Source: Rarobacter incanus
GTDB lineage: Bacteria > Actinomycetota > Actinomycetes > Actinomycetales > Cellulomonadaceae
Length of the DNA stretch: 64,000 bases
Assembly (NCBI RefSeq): GCF_006715765.1
Contig: NZ_VFNV01000001.1
Span: 620,001 to 684,000, forward strand
Direction: 5' to 3'
This document shows positions 37,061 through 44,749 of the stretch, piece after piece. Numbering within the stretch: the first letter of the stretch is position 1; each line of letters begins with the position of its first letter. The notes beneath the pieces are model-generated. The model saw nothing but the letters and a program-made list of their open reading frames with translations, was not told where the DNA came from and did not search any database. The translations under genes were made by a program, and so were the position numbers.

Positions 37061-37268
37061 GCCGACTGTACGCTCGATCAACGAGACCGTCCCGGCCCGC
37101 CATTCGCCCCGCGCAAGGCGCGGCGACACGCCGCCGAACTTTCGCTTCGCTTTGCCACCACGCTGCGGTAACCTTGCAACGTACGCCGTGTAAAGCCGCG
37201 AGCTGCACCTCGTGTTGAACGCCGAGAACGTTGGGGAAGACGACTCTCGGACCCAACAGGAGGCTCTC

Positions 37269-37769
37269 ATGGCAGGTATTTTGACCCGCGGTGTTGTTTT
37301 CGTGCACTCTTCACCGCGTGCTTTGTGCCCACACCTAGAGTGGGCTGCGAGTAATTTGCTCGGTTACAGCGTTCACTTCGATTGGACTGACCAGCCAGCC
37401 GAGCCAGGCTCGATGCGTGCCGAATTGTCTTGGCGCGCCGAACAGGGCACGGGGGCAAAGCTGGCTTCCGCCATGCGCGGATGGGCGCACCTGCGGTACG
37501 AAATCACCGAAGACCCGTCGGCAAACTGCGACGGCGGTCGCTGGAGCCACACGCCCGAACTGGGCATCTTTCACACGCCGATCGACGTCGCCGGAAATGC
37601 TGTCATCCCAGAAGACCGGATTCGCTCCGCGATGTCCCACGCACAAGATCCCCGCCGCATGAAAGCAGAACTTGATCTGGCGCTGGGCACCGCGTGGGAT
37701 GCCGAACTGGAACCGTTCCGTCATGCCGGGGCGGGGGCACCGGTTAGGTGGCTACATCGAGTCGGATAG
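37269..37769 (+). CDS. DUF3145 family protein
   Basis: 166 residues from ATG 37269, which has a near-perfect AGGAGG seven bases upstream. Conserved family features are GVVFVHSSPRALCPHLEWA at the start and ELDLALGTAWDAELEPFRHA at the end. DUF3145 genes occur close to the type II fatty acid synthase cluster in Streptomyces and relatives; here fabF is about 3.3 kb away. Its function is unknown. The last 24 bases of the gene are part of a 38-bp sequence repeated 64 bp downstream. Confidence 0.88.
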   Translation: MAGILTRGVVFVHSSPRALCPHLEWAASNLLGYSVHFDWTDQPAEPGSMRAELSWRAEQGTGAKLASAMRGWAHLRYEITEDPSANCDGGRWSHTPELGIFHTPIDVAGNAVIPEDRIRSAMSHAQDPRRMKAELDLALGTAWDAELEPFRHAGAGAPVRWLHRVG

Positions 37770-37847
37770 GGCTCCCCTACACCTACGCAGACCGACACCA
37801 GCGCGGCGCAGGTGGCTACATCGACTCGGATACGGCTCCCCTGCACC
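37746..37847. repeat. 38-bp direct duplication spanning the DUF3145 stop
   Basis: 37746-37783 (starting AGGTGGCTACATCGAGTCGG, containing the stop codon) is repeated at 37810-37847 with three mismatches. The copies are 64 bp apart. A weak hairpin GCGCCTGA/TCAGGCGC (37874-37905) follows. Confidence 0.85.
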
Positions 37848-37940
37848 CCAGCCCAGACTTGGGGCGCCTCGAAGCGCCTGACTCCACGATGTGAGCATCA
37901 GGCGCGGGTGGCCAGCGCAAATCCAAAAATACCGCAGCTC

Positions 37941-37964
37941 GGTTCGCTAAATAATGCGGGGTGT
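37941..37964 (+). promoter_or_regulatory. Stress-sigma (SigB/SigF-type) promoter candidate
   Basis: GGTT at 37941-37944, 14 bp, then GGGTGT at 37959-37964 matches the actinobacterial general-stress consensus GNTT-N14-16-GGGTAT with one change. It precedes csbD by about 60 bp. An inverted repeat CATATC-GCCA-GATATG lies between, at 37991-38006. Confidence 0.5.
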
Positions 37965-38024
37965 CCTGATACGCGGTAGCGTGAGGATCCCATATCGCCA
38001 GATATGAATCGAAAGGGGTCTGTC

Positions 38025-38231
38025 ATGGGCTTTAAGGAGAAGTTCGAGAATGCCGCGGAAGACGCGCTTGGTAAAGCCAAAGAGTCGACCGGCAAAGTAA
38101 CCGATAACTCTCAGTTAGAAGCAGAAGGCAAAGCCGACCAAGCAAAGGCATCCATCAAGGATGCAGTCGAGGGCGTCAAAGACAAGGCATCCGAACTGTT
38201 CAACAAGGCATCCGAGAGCGAAGGTAAGTGA
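38025..38231 (+). CDS. CsbD family stress-response protein
   Basis: 68 residues from ATG 38025 (AAAGGGG 7-10 bases upstream). Lys/Glu/Ala-rich, helical and hydrophilic, with the family pattern GKAKESTGKVTDNSQLEAEG followed by KADQAKASIKDAVEGVKDKA. CsbD is a general-stress (SigB) protein in Bacillus whose molecular role is not established. Six bases separate it from the glsB-like gene, so they form one operon. Confidence 0.9.
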   Translation: MGFKEKFENAAEDALGKAKESTGKVTDNSQLEAEGKADQAKASIKDAVEGVKDKASELFNKASESEGK

Positions 38232-38237
38232 TCGAAA

Positions 38238-38501
38238 ATGGGATTTCTAGCCTACATTTTCCTCGGCCTGATTTGCGGGTCAATAGCAAAGGCGATTCTG
38301 AGCGACCGCGCTGTCGGTGGCTGGGTCGCTAGCATCGTCATCGGCGTCATCGGCGCGGTAGTCGGCGGATGGATCGGCTCCGCAATTTTCGATGTTGGCC
38401 TAGGTGACCTCGGTGACTTCCGCACCTGGATCCTCGCACTTGTCGGTTCACTCGTCGTGCTGTTCGTGTTCACCGCGGTGACCGGCAAGCGGGCAAAGTA
38501 G
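38238..38501 (+). CDS. GlsB/YeaQ/YmgE family membrane protein
   Basis: 87 residues with three hydrophobic helices: a first at about 3-22 (AYIFLGLICGSIAKAIL), a glycine-rich second (IVIGVIGAVVGGWIGSAIF) and a third (LALVGSLVVLFVFTAV). Family members are small inner-membrane proteins associated with stress or glucose starvation. Co-transcribed with csbD and followed by a strong terminator. Confidence 0.92.
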   Translation: MGFLAYIFLGLICGSIAKAILSDRAVGGWVASIVIGVIGAVVGGWIGSAIFDVGLGDLGDFRTWILALVGSLVVLFVFTAVTGKRAK

Positions 38502-38535
38502 TCGTCGCCCGCGTCAATTCCCCGAGAGGGCAGAT

Positions 38536-38579
38536 GCGCGTGGGGGCGCGGGACCAGTGGGTCCCGCGCCCCCACGCGC
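38536..38579. terminator. Terminator between glsB-like and tetR
   Basis: A 20-bp perfect stem (38536-38555 with 38560-38579) closed by an AGTG loop, between two convergent genes. No T tract follows on either strand. Confidence 0.8.
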
Positions 38580-38617
38580 TCTATGAGAATGACGTGGCGG
38601 GCCAGCGGCCCTCGTCC

Positions 38618-39175
38618 CTAAGCTCTTTCAAGCCCCGCGACGAGGATATCTATCGCCGCCTGGACGTCGTCGAACGACCTATCGGGCTGAAAAACGACCC
38701 ATTCCAGGCCGGTCACCAGTATCGATCCGAAGACGGCCCCCGCCACCAAATCGGCGTCCAGGTCGGGTCGCATTTCAGAAATCACGCTAGAGAATTGGGA
38801 GATTGCCGAGGCGCGCACTTGGCCAACGGAATCCTCCCATTGCCTCCCGACCCGAAATACCTCGGCCGCGAGAATTTTCGCAAAATCGGTGTGGTTACGA
38901 ATTTGCGCTAGCATTTCCCGGACCATTACCGCGAGAGCGGGCTGACCGCTCAGTCCGCGGCGCGCCTGCGCGAGGCTAGATCCCAGGCGCATAACACCGC
39001 GGTCCAAAACCGCCTCGATGACATTGCTTTTCGAACCGAAATTGTAAAATACGCTGCCCTTTGCGACTCCGGCTTTTGAAGCAATATCGTCGACAGAGGT
39101 CGCCGTATATCCATTCTCGGCAAAGAGCTTGGCAGCGGCATTCAGGATCTGGTCGCGCGTATCGGACCGACTCAT
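38618..39175 (-). CDS. TetR-family regulator
   Basis: 185 residues from ATG 39175, with GGGAG eight bases upstream. The N-terminal helix-turn-helix is complete: ILNAAAKLFAENGYTATSVD, then AGVAKGSVFYNFGSKSNVIE. The C-terminal ligand domain is not assignable. It is the last gene of the ABC-YhgE-TetR operon, 16 bp after the YhgE stop, and probably represses the operon through the palindrome at 42556-42571. Confidence 0.92.
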   Translation of the reverse strand: MSRSDTRDQILNAAAKLFAENGYTATSVDDIASKAGVAKGSVFYNFGSKSNVIEAVLDRGVMRLGSSLAQARRGLSGQPALAVMVREMLAQIRNHTDFAKILAAEVFRVGRQWEDSVGQVRASAISQFSSVISEMRPDLDADLVAGAVFGSILVTGLEWVVFQPDRSFDDVQAAIDILVAGLERA

Positions 39176-39191
39176 CGCGCGCACTCCCGGG

Positions 39192-41774
39192 TCACAGTGA
39201 CACCGACGGGTGCAAGCGGTCCAGGGACCAGGTGCGCATGCGCCCGGCGCGCACGCCCGTGACCACCCACGAAACCACCAGGAGCCCCACAAGGTAGGCG
39301 ATCGACACCAGCAGCCTGGAATCTGCGCCACCGGTGATCAGTTGCCGAAGGCCCGTCACGGAGTAGCTCATCGGTAGCCACGGGTGCAGCGCTTGGAAGA
39401 ACCCCGCCGTGGTGGGAACCGGGTAAGTTCCACCCGAAGATGCGAGCTGGAGCATCAAGAACGCGAGTATGACCACCTTGCCAGCGGCGGGACCGAACAG
39501 CGCTATGAACATTTGCTGTAGCGCCAGGAAAGCAGCGGCTATGAGCATCGTGAAGAGCACTACCCCCGCGGGGTTGGCGAGGTTGAGACCCAACCCGAAG
39601 TGGATGACTGCGAGCATGACCAGCACCTGACCGACGCCTATCGTGAAGGCTGGTAGGTAGCCTGCGAGCATGATTCGCCCGCCTGACACCGGGGCAGCGA
39701 GGCTGCGCGAAGGTATCGGGCGCAGCAGCAGCCAGGTGATGAGCGATCCTACGAAGAGCGCTAGGGAGATGAAGAACGGCGCGAATCCCTCGCCGAATCC
39801 CTCGGCCTTGGCAAGGTCGGTATCCGCAACAGAGACGGGCGCCGATATTGTCGTGGCGCGCGCCGCCCGCCGGGTGGCCGTATCGTCGGGTATCTGCTTG
39901 GTTCCGTCCGCGAGTTTGTCGGACAGTTCTTGGGCCCCAGCCGTCGCCTTTTCCGATCCGGTCTGCAACTTGTTGGCGCCCTCAGCAAGCGAGGTGATCC
40001 CGTCCGCCAGTGTGCCCGCGCCCTTGACGGCCGATGTCGTGCCGCTCGCCAGCTGGGACGCGCCGCTGGCCACTTTCGCCGCTCCCAAGGCTGCCGAGGA
40101 CGCACCGGTCGCAAGTTTTCCGGTCGCGCCGCTCACCTTTGTCGCGCCTTTAGCCGCGGACGAGGCACCCGTCGCCAGTTTCTTAGCTCCACTTGACAGG
40201 GCCTGCGCGCCTGAATCGACGGTGGTAGCCCCAGCGGCAAGCTTCTTCGTGCCGGCCGCTAGGCTCGATGCCCCGGCGGCGCTTTGCGAAGCCCCGGTCG
40301 AAAGGGTCTTACTGCCGGCCGCCAGCTGATCAATGCCATCTCGCAGCGTCGGTGACGTGGTTGAGCCGGTGGAGGTAAGCTGCCCCTCGATTGTGCTGAC
40401 TCCGCTCGATACCGCCTGCAACGACTGCGCAAGGTACGGCAGCCCTGCTGACTTATCCGCGAGCGCCTGCGCGCCCGCTACGGCAGCGTCGTACTTGGTA
40501 TCGAGCCCCGATTGCGCCAGCTGCGAAAGCTGTTTCAGCGCGGCCGCGTTCTGCTGCCGCAGGGCGTTGGTGGCGGGAACGCCTGCACCCTCCAATGCCG
40601 CGTCGTTGGCGCTGATCAGCGTCGCGATGTTACCGAGTTGGGTCGGCAGTTGGTCCACGGTCGCCTGGCTTGCCGCGAGTCCCTCCGCTAGCTCCGTTGC
40701 ACCCTTGCTTGCTTTCTTTGCGCCAGAAAGGATGCCGTTGTCGCTGGTGAAGCCCTGCGACATGGTCGATACGGCGACGCGCAGTTTTTCTGCGCCTTCC
40801 CGGGTGCTCGCTGCGCCGTCGCTGAGTTGCGATGCGCCGGAGGCAATCCGTTTGGTGCCGTCGGCCAGGCTGGATGCACCGGTGGCGGCCGATGAAGCGC
40901 CGGAGGACAGCGATGAGGTGCCTGCGGCCAGCTTTTTCGACCCGTCGGACGCGCTTGCCGCACCTGTCGACAATTTCTTCACGCCGCTAGCAAGTGAGGA
41001 GGTTCCCTTGTTGAGCGCGCTTGCGCCGCTGGAAAGCTGCGAGGTGCCGCTGGACAGCGATGATGCACCGGCGGCCAGTGTTTGCGCTCCCCTATTGAGC
41101 TTTCCGGCCCCGGTGGCGAGGCTGCCGGCGCCGTCCGCCGCCTTCGCGGATCCGTTTGCCAGTTGCGAGGCTCCGGCGGTGATTTTTTCGCCGGCGTCGG
41201 CCAGCTGCAGCGCGCCATCGGATCCCTGCGCGAACCCGTCGCGCGCATCCGAGAGCCCGACCAGAACCTTGTCGACCGCTTGATCCGATATCTTCTCCCG
41301 GACGGCGCTTTCGACCTGCGTCATGGCGCTGCGGCCCAAAGTCGTGGCCAGGAAAGAGTTTGCGTCGTTGTAGGTGACGTTAATCTTTGCCTGTGCGGGG
41401 TCATCACCGGCGGCCGACGCGATCTGCTGGGAGAAATCTTTCGGGATCGACACCGCGAAGTAGTACCTGCCGTCCTTGACCCCCTGCAGGGCTGTGGCGG
41501 CATCGGTTTCTTCCCATTTGAGGTCGCCCGATTTCACGAGCTCGTCGGTGACCTGGTCCCCGGCGTCGACGGTCGTCCCGTCGACTTCGACGGACTGATC
41601 CTCATTCACTAGCGCGACCGGGAGATTGTCGAGCCGCCCAGTCGGATCCCAGAACGCCCACAAATACAGCGCCCCGTACAGAAGCGGAATCAGGACCATC
41701 GCAATGATGGCGAGTTTCGGGACCAGGCCCTTGCGGAATCGCCGCAGCTCCGTCCCAGTGCTAAGCGCGGACAT
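39192..41774 (-). CDS. YhgE/Pip family membrane protein with long heptad arrays
   Basis: 860 residues. One N-terminal helix (KLAIIAMVLIPLLYGALYLWAFW) is followed by the YhgE/Pip N-domain (LPVALVNEDQ; YYFAVSIPKDFS; YNDANSFLATTLGR). From about 190 to 345 and again from about 470 to 640 the sequence is a near-continuous series of seven-residue units of the type LxxGAxx (for example LSSGTSQLSSGASALNKG), likely a long extracellular coiled structure. Five C-terminal helices form an ABC-2-type permease-like domain. The family includes phage-infection protein Pip and resembles EsaA of type VII secretion; its substrate is unknown. It starts two bases after the ABC protein. Confidence 0.92.
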   Translation of the reverse strand: MSALSTGTELRRFRKGLVPKLAIIAMVLIPLLYGALYLWAFWDPTGRLDNLPVALVNEDQSVEVDGTTVDAGDQVTDELVKSGDLKWEETDAATALQGVKDGRYYFAVSIPKDFSQQIASAAGDDPAQAKINVTYNDANSFLATTLGRSAMTQVESAVREKISDQAVDKVLVGLSDARDGFAQGSDGALQLADAGEKITAGASQLANGSAKAADGAGSLATGAGKLNRGAQTLAAGASSLSSGTSQLSSGASALNKGTSSLASGVKKLSTGAASASDGSKKLAAGTSSLSSGASSAATGASSLADGTKRIASGASQLSDGAASTREGAEKLRVAVSTMSQGFTSDNGILSGAKKASKGATELAEGLAASQATVDQLPTQLGNIATLISANDAALEGAGVPATNALRQQNAAALKQLSQLAQSGLDTKYDAAVAGAQALADKSAGLPYLAQSLQAVSSGVSTIEGQLTSTGSTTSPTLRDGIDQLAAGSKTLSTGASQSAAGASSLAAGTKKLAAGATTVDSGAQALSSGAKKLATGASSAAKGATKVSGATGKLATGASSAALGAAKVASGASQLASGTTSAVKGAGTLADGITSLAEGANKLQTGSEKATAGAQELSDKLADGTKQIPDDTATRRAARATTISAPVSVADTDLAKAEGFGEGFAPFFISLALFVGSLITWLLLRPIPSRSLAAPVSGGRIMLAGYLPAFTIGVGQVLVMLAVIHFGLGLNLANPAGVVLFTMLIAAAFLALQQMFIALFGPAAGKVVILAFLMLQLASSGGTYPVPTTAGFFQALHPWLPMSYSVTGLRQLITGGADSRLLVSIAYLVGLLVVSWVVTGVRAGRMRTWSLDRLHPSVSL

Positions 41775-41776
41775 CC

Positions 41777-42541
41777 TTATTCTCCCTCCGAGCCCGTTGC
41801 GGACCCAACAAATTCATCACTTCCGGCCTTCCCGCGGCGCGGTATCACAATTGATAGGGGACGAGATCCGCGCCAGTCGACGCGATCAATCTCGCCGGCG
41901 GATGCTACTGCCGCAACGATGGTGAGTCCCTGCGCGGCCATCGCTTGGAGCCGATTCCAGATGTAGCATCGGCGTTCGAAGTCATGGACCTGGTCCAGGT
42001 CGTCCACGACCAGCAGCCGCGGCCTTTGCACCAGCGCGATAACGATTCGCAGCAGCATTTGATCGAGCTCGTCTAGATCCCAGATGTATGTCTCGAGTTT
42101 GGGGGGTTTGCGGTCGCCGAATACCGCGGCAGCGTAGTGCGCGTATGTGCGGTAATTGAGCCGCGGTGCGGGCCGGTACCACGGGCTGAGCCAATCGATC
42201 CTTTCGCGCAACGCCGCACCAACGGTCACTCCGCCGTCCACGGTGTCGATTCCGTCGAAACCGGCGATCGCCGCGACCCGCTGAACCTCCTTGCGCTGCG
42301 CGGGTAGGCGGTGGCCCAAGACGGTGAGTTCCGAACCCTTGTTGGGCTTCATACGGCCTGCGATGGTGAGCAGCAAGGAACTGCGTCCGCTTCCCTGCGG
42401 GCCGATAATGACGGAGAGTTCCCCTTCGGGTATTTCCAGGTCCAGGGGCCCGTACACGGGTCCGCGAGGACCGCTGAGCGTGACCGCTGTTGCGTGAACG
42501 GCTAGGCGCGCGTCGCTTGGCGACGAATCTTTATCAGGCAT
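41777..42541 (-). CDS. ABC ATPase-like protein with degenerate catalytic motifs
   Basis: 254 residues. The overall ABC fold is evident (IPEGELSVIIGPQGSGRSSLL), but the Walker A lysine is R53 (G47-PQGSGR-SS). No LSGGQ signature is present where expected before Walker B (the segment reads LDELDQMLL). Walker B ends LLVVDDLD, with Asp in place of the usual catalytic Glu, and the H-loop histidine is absent (IVAAVASAGE). It may bind nucleotide without hydrolysing it efficiently. It is the first gene of the operon with the YhgE/Pip protein, and presumably its cytoplasmic partner. Confidence 0.88.
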   Translation of the reverse strand: MPDKDSSPSDARLAVHATAVTLSGPRGPVYGPLDLEIPEGELSVIIGPQGSGRSSLLLTIAGRMKPNKGSELTVLGHRLPAQRKEVQRVAAIAGFDGIDTVDGGVTVGAALRERIDWLSPWYRPAPRLNYRTYAHYAAAVFGDRKPPKLETYIWDLDELDQMLLRIVIALVQRPRLLVVDDLDQVHDFERRCYIWNRLQAMAAQGLTIVAAVASAGEIDRVDWRGSRPLSIVIPRRGKAGSDEFVGSATGSEGE

Positions 42542-42555
42542 CTCTTCCTCATCAA

Positions 42556-42571
42556 TACTGACCGGTCAGTA
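42556..42571. promoter_or_regulatory. TetR-type operator
   Basis: TACTGACCGGTCAGTA is a perfect 16-bp palindrome starting 14 bp upstream of the ABC start codon. On the minus strand TAGAAT (42573-42578) lies directly upstream of it as a possible -10, so bound repressor would cover the transcription start. Confidence 0.8.
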
Positions 42572-42663
42572 CAATTCTACGCTCGGATGCAGTCGACATG
42601 CCCGCGCAGTGGTGTGAGATACCAGACAAAGCGGACCGCTAGCTCGCTCGGTCGGTGAGCGGC

Positions 42664-42779
42664 GCCCCAAGTCACACAGGCACGGCGCCGACGCCCCAAG
42701 TCACACGGGCACGGCGCCGACGCCCCAAGTCACACAGGCACGGCGGCGACGCCCCAAGTCACACAGGCAGGGCGGCGAC
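42664..42779. repeat. Tandem array, 29-bp unit, four copies
   Basis: Copies start at 42664, 42693, 42722 and 42751, each beginning GCCCCAAGTCACAC and ending in a GGCGCCGAC-like tract, with a few substitutions. A GC-rich dyad (GCGGCCGCC...GGCGGCCGC) follows at about 42790-42818. The array lies between the ABC operon promoter and the dnaG stop; nothing else is seen from 42579 to 42834. Confidence 0.93.
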
Positions 42780-42834
42780 CCTGGTCACGCGGCCGCCCGC
42801 CCGGGGCGGCGGCCGCCGCCCCGGTGGGTCGCGC

Positions 42835-44721
42835 CTAGTTCTGATCGCGCAACGCGCGGCGATGATTCTCCAGTGCGAAGAGCGACTCCATTGCCGCATC
42901 GAATTCCGCGGACCCCGGCCCAGAAAGCCGCCCCAGGCGGCCGCGTTGCTCGGCGATGCGCCGCGTCAGAACGACGTCAACCAGCTTCACGACCAACCCG
43001 TGCACGTAATCGGGAAGGCCGTCTTCGCGATCTTGCGGAAGTGGCGCCGCAGCCATCTGCGAAATGAGCGGGCGTATGGCCTCGGGGGCCTCGTCGGTCA
43101 CCATCTCGAGCCAGTGTGCGACGTCCCCGCCGGCGCTTGACACTCCCCCGACGGACAGGATTGCCGCGTGCACGGCGCGCGCGGAGGGGACGGTAAAGGT
43201 GTCGAGGTCGATGGCGTCGTAGGTTTCCGCCGGGGCCAGATCCGGGTGTTGCAACACCGCGGCCAAGACATCGTATTCGAGCCTCGCTATCGGATCGCTC
43301 GCCGCGCGGCGGTGAGGTTGCTGCGCTGCCACCGAGCCGGCTTTGTGCCGCCTGCCTGCGCTGCGCCGCCGCTGCCCCACGATTTCGACAACTTCCGGTA
43401 CCGGCATTCCGACTAGCCCCGCGAGGTTCCGCTCGTATTGCGGAAGCAGCGCGGCGTCGCGAATGTGCTCCAGGACCGGAGCCACCTCACGCACCGCGGC
43501 CGTCCTGCCTTCGGCAGTGTCAAGGTCGTGCTCCGCAACGATGCTGGAAATGACGAATTCAAACAGCGGCTTGCGGTGAGTGACAAGGTCCTGGACCGCA
43601 CCCGGGCCGCGCTCCATCCGCAGTTCGCACGGGTCCATCCCGTCCGGCGTCATGGCGACGAACGTCTGCGCGAAGAACTTCTCGTCTTCCGCGAAGGCGC
43701 GTAGGGCCGCCTTTCGTCCGGCCGCGTCACCATCGAAGGTGAAGATCACCTCCCCGCCCATTGAGCCGCCGTCGGCTAGGCGCACCCCCGCCCCGCTCGT
43801 CGTATCTCCCATCATCCGGCGCACCACGCGCGCATGATCGGCGCCGAACGCCGTTCCGCAGGTGGCAACGGCGAAATCGACCCCCGATAGGTGCGCTGCC
43901 ATAACATCGGTGTATCCCTCGACAACCACGATCTTGCGTTGCTTCGCGATCGGCCGCCGGGCAAGATCGATGCCATAAAGGACGGTGGACTTCTTGTAAA
44001 GCGGGGTCTCGGGGGTGTTGAGGTATTTCGGACCCGGATCCTCCTCGAACAGTTTGCGTGCGCCAAAACCGATGACCTCGCCGGTGACGTCCCGAATCGG
44101 CCAGATCAGCCGGCCCCGGAAGCGGTCGTAGATTCCCCGCTGCCCCTGGCTGACCAGCCCGCTCGCGGTCAGTTCCGCCTCGGTGAAACCACGTGAACGC
44201 AGGTGCCGCAGGAGATTGTCCCAGCCGTTGGGGGCGTAGCCGACCCCAAAAAGCTCGGCGGCGGACTTATCGAAACTCCGCTCGGCCAGGAAACGCCGCC
44301 CGGCCTTCGCCTCGGGCGTGGACAGGTGCTCGGCAAAGTACTGTTCCGCGACGCGATTGGCGTCGAGCAACCGCGACCGGGTACCCGGTTCGATGCCGCG
44401 GCGCTCGGTTCCTCCCGATTCGTATTCGACGGTCACGCCGTAGCGCCCGGCCAGGTATTCGACCGCGTCGGCGAACCCCATGGCGTCGATGCGCTGGACG
44501 AACGAAATCACGTCGCCGCCTTCGCCGCACCCGAAGCAGTGCCAGCGCCCGAGCTGCGGGCGGACGTTGAAGGACGGCGACTTTTCGTCGTGAAAGGGGC
44601 ACAATCCCTTGAGGGCGCCGATCCCGGCGGGTTTGAGAGTGACATGTTCGGCCACGATCTCGTCAATGCGCGCGCGCTGGCGCACCGCATCGACCACCTC
44701 GCGCTTGATTAAACCGGCCAC
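42835..44721 (-). CDS. dnaG: DNA primase
   Basis: 628 residues. CHC2 zinc finger C41-x2-H44 and C62-x2-C65 (LCPFHDEKSPSF; WHCFGCGEGGD). TOPRIM domain with VVEGYTDVMAAH, and FTFDGDAAGRKA. The C-terminal DnaB-binding domain starts after a basic linker near 455. Synthesises replication primers. dgt ends 28 bp upstream in the same direction, as in other actinobacteria. Confidence 0.96.
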   Translation of the reverse strand: MAGLIKREVVDAVRQRARIDEIVAEHVTLKPAGIGALKGLCPFHDEKSPSFNVRPQLGRWHCFGCGEGGDVISFVQRIDAMGFADAVEYLAGRYGVTVEYESGGTERRGIEPGTRSRLLDANRVAEQYFAEHLSTPEAKAGRRFLAERSFDKSAAELFGVGYAPNGWDNLLRHLRSRGFTEAELTASGLVSQGQRGIYDRFRGRLIWPIRDVTGEVIGFGARKLFEEDPGPKYLNTPETPLYKKSTVLYGIDLARRPIAKQRKIVVVEGYTDVMAAHLSGVDFAVATCGTAFGADHARVVRRMMGDTTSGAGVRLADGGSMGGEVIFTFDGDAAGRKAALRAFAEDEKFFAQTFVAMTPDGMDPCELRMERGPGAVQDLVTHRKPLFEFVISSIVAEHDLDTAEGRTAAVREVAPVLEHIRDAALLPQYERNLAGLVGMPVPEVVEIVGQRRRSAGRRHKAGSVAAQQPHRRAASDPIARLEYDVLAAVLQHPDLAPAETYDAIDLDTFTVPSARAVHAAILSVGGVSSAGGDVAHWLEMVTDEAPEAIRPLISQMAAAPLPQDREDGLPDYVHGLVVKLVDVVLTRRIAEQRGRLGRLSGPGSAEFDAAMESLFALENHRRALRDQN

Positions 44722-44749
44722 GGCTAAAGTCTAGTGCCGTCGGTCAGGC

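Noticed and set aside
36264-37193. Several open frames of 170-240 codons with 8-residue repeats over the 24-bp array
   Set aside because: A 24-bp repeat keeps any stop-free frame open. The frames overlap a tRNA or degenerate repeats, disagree with each other and have no ribosome site.
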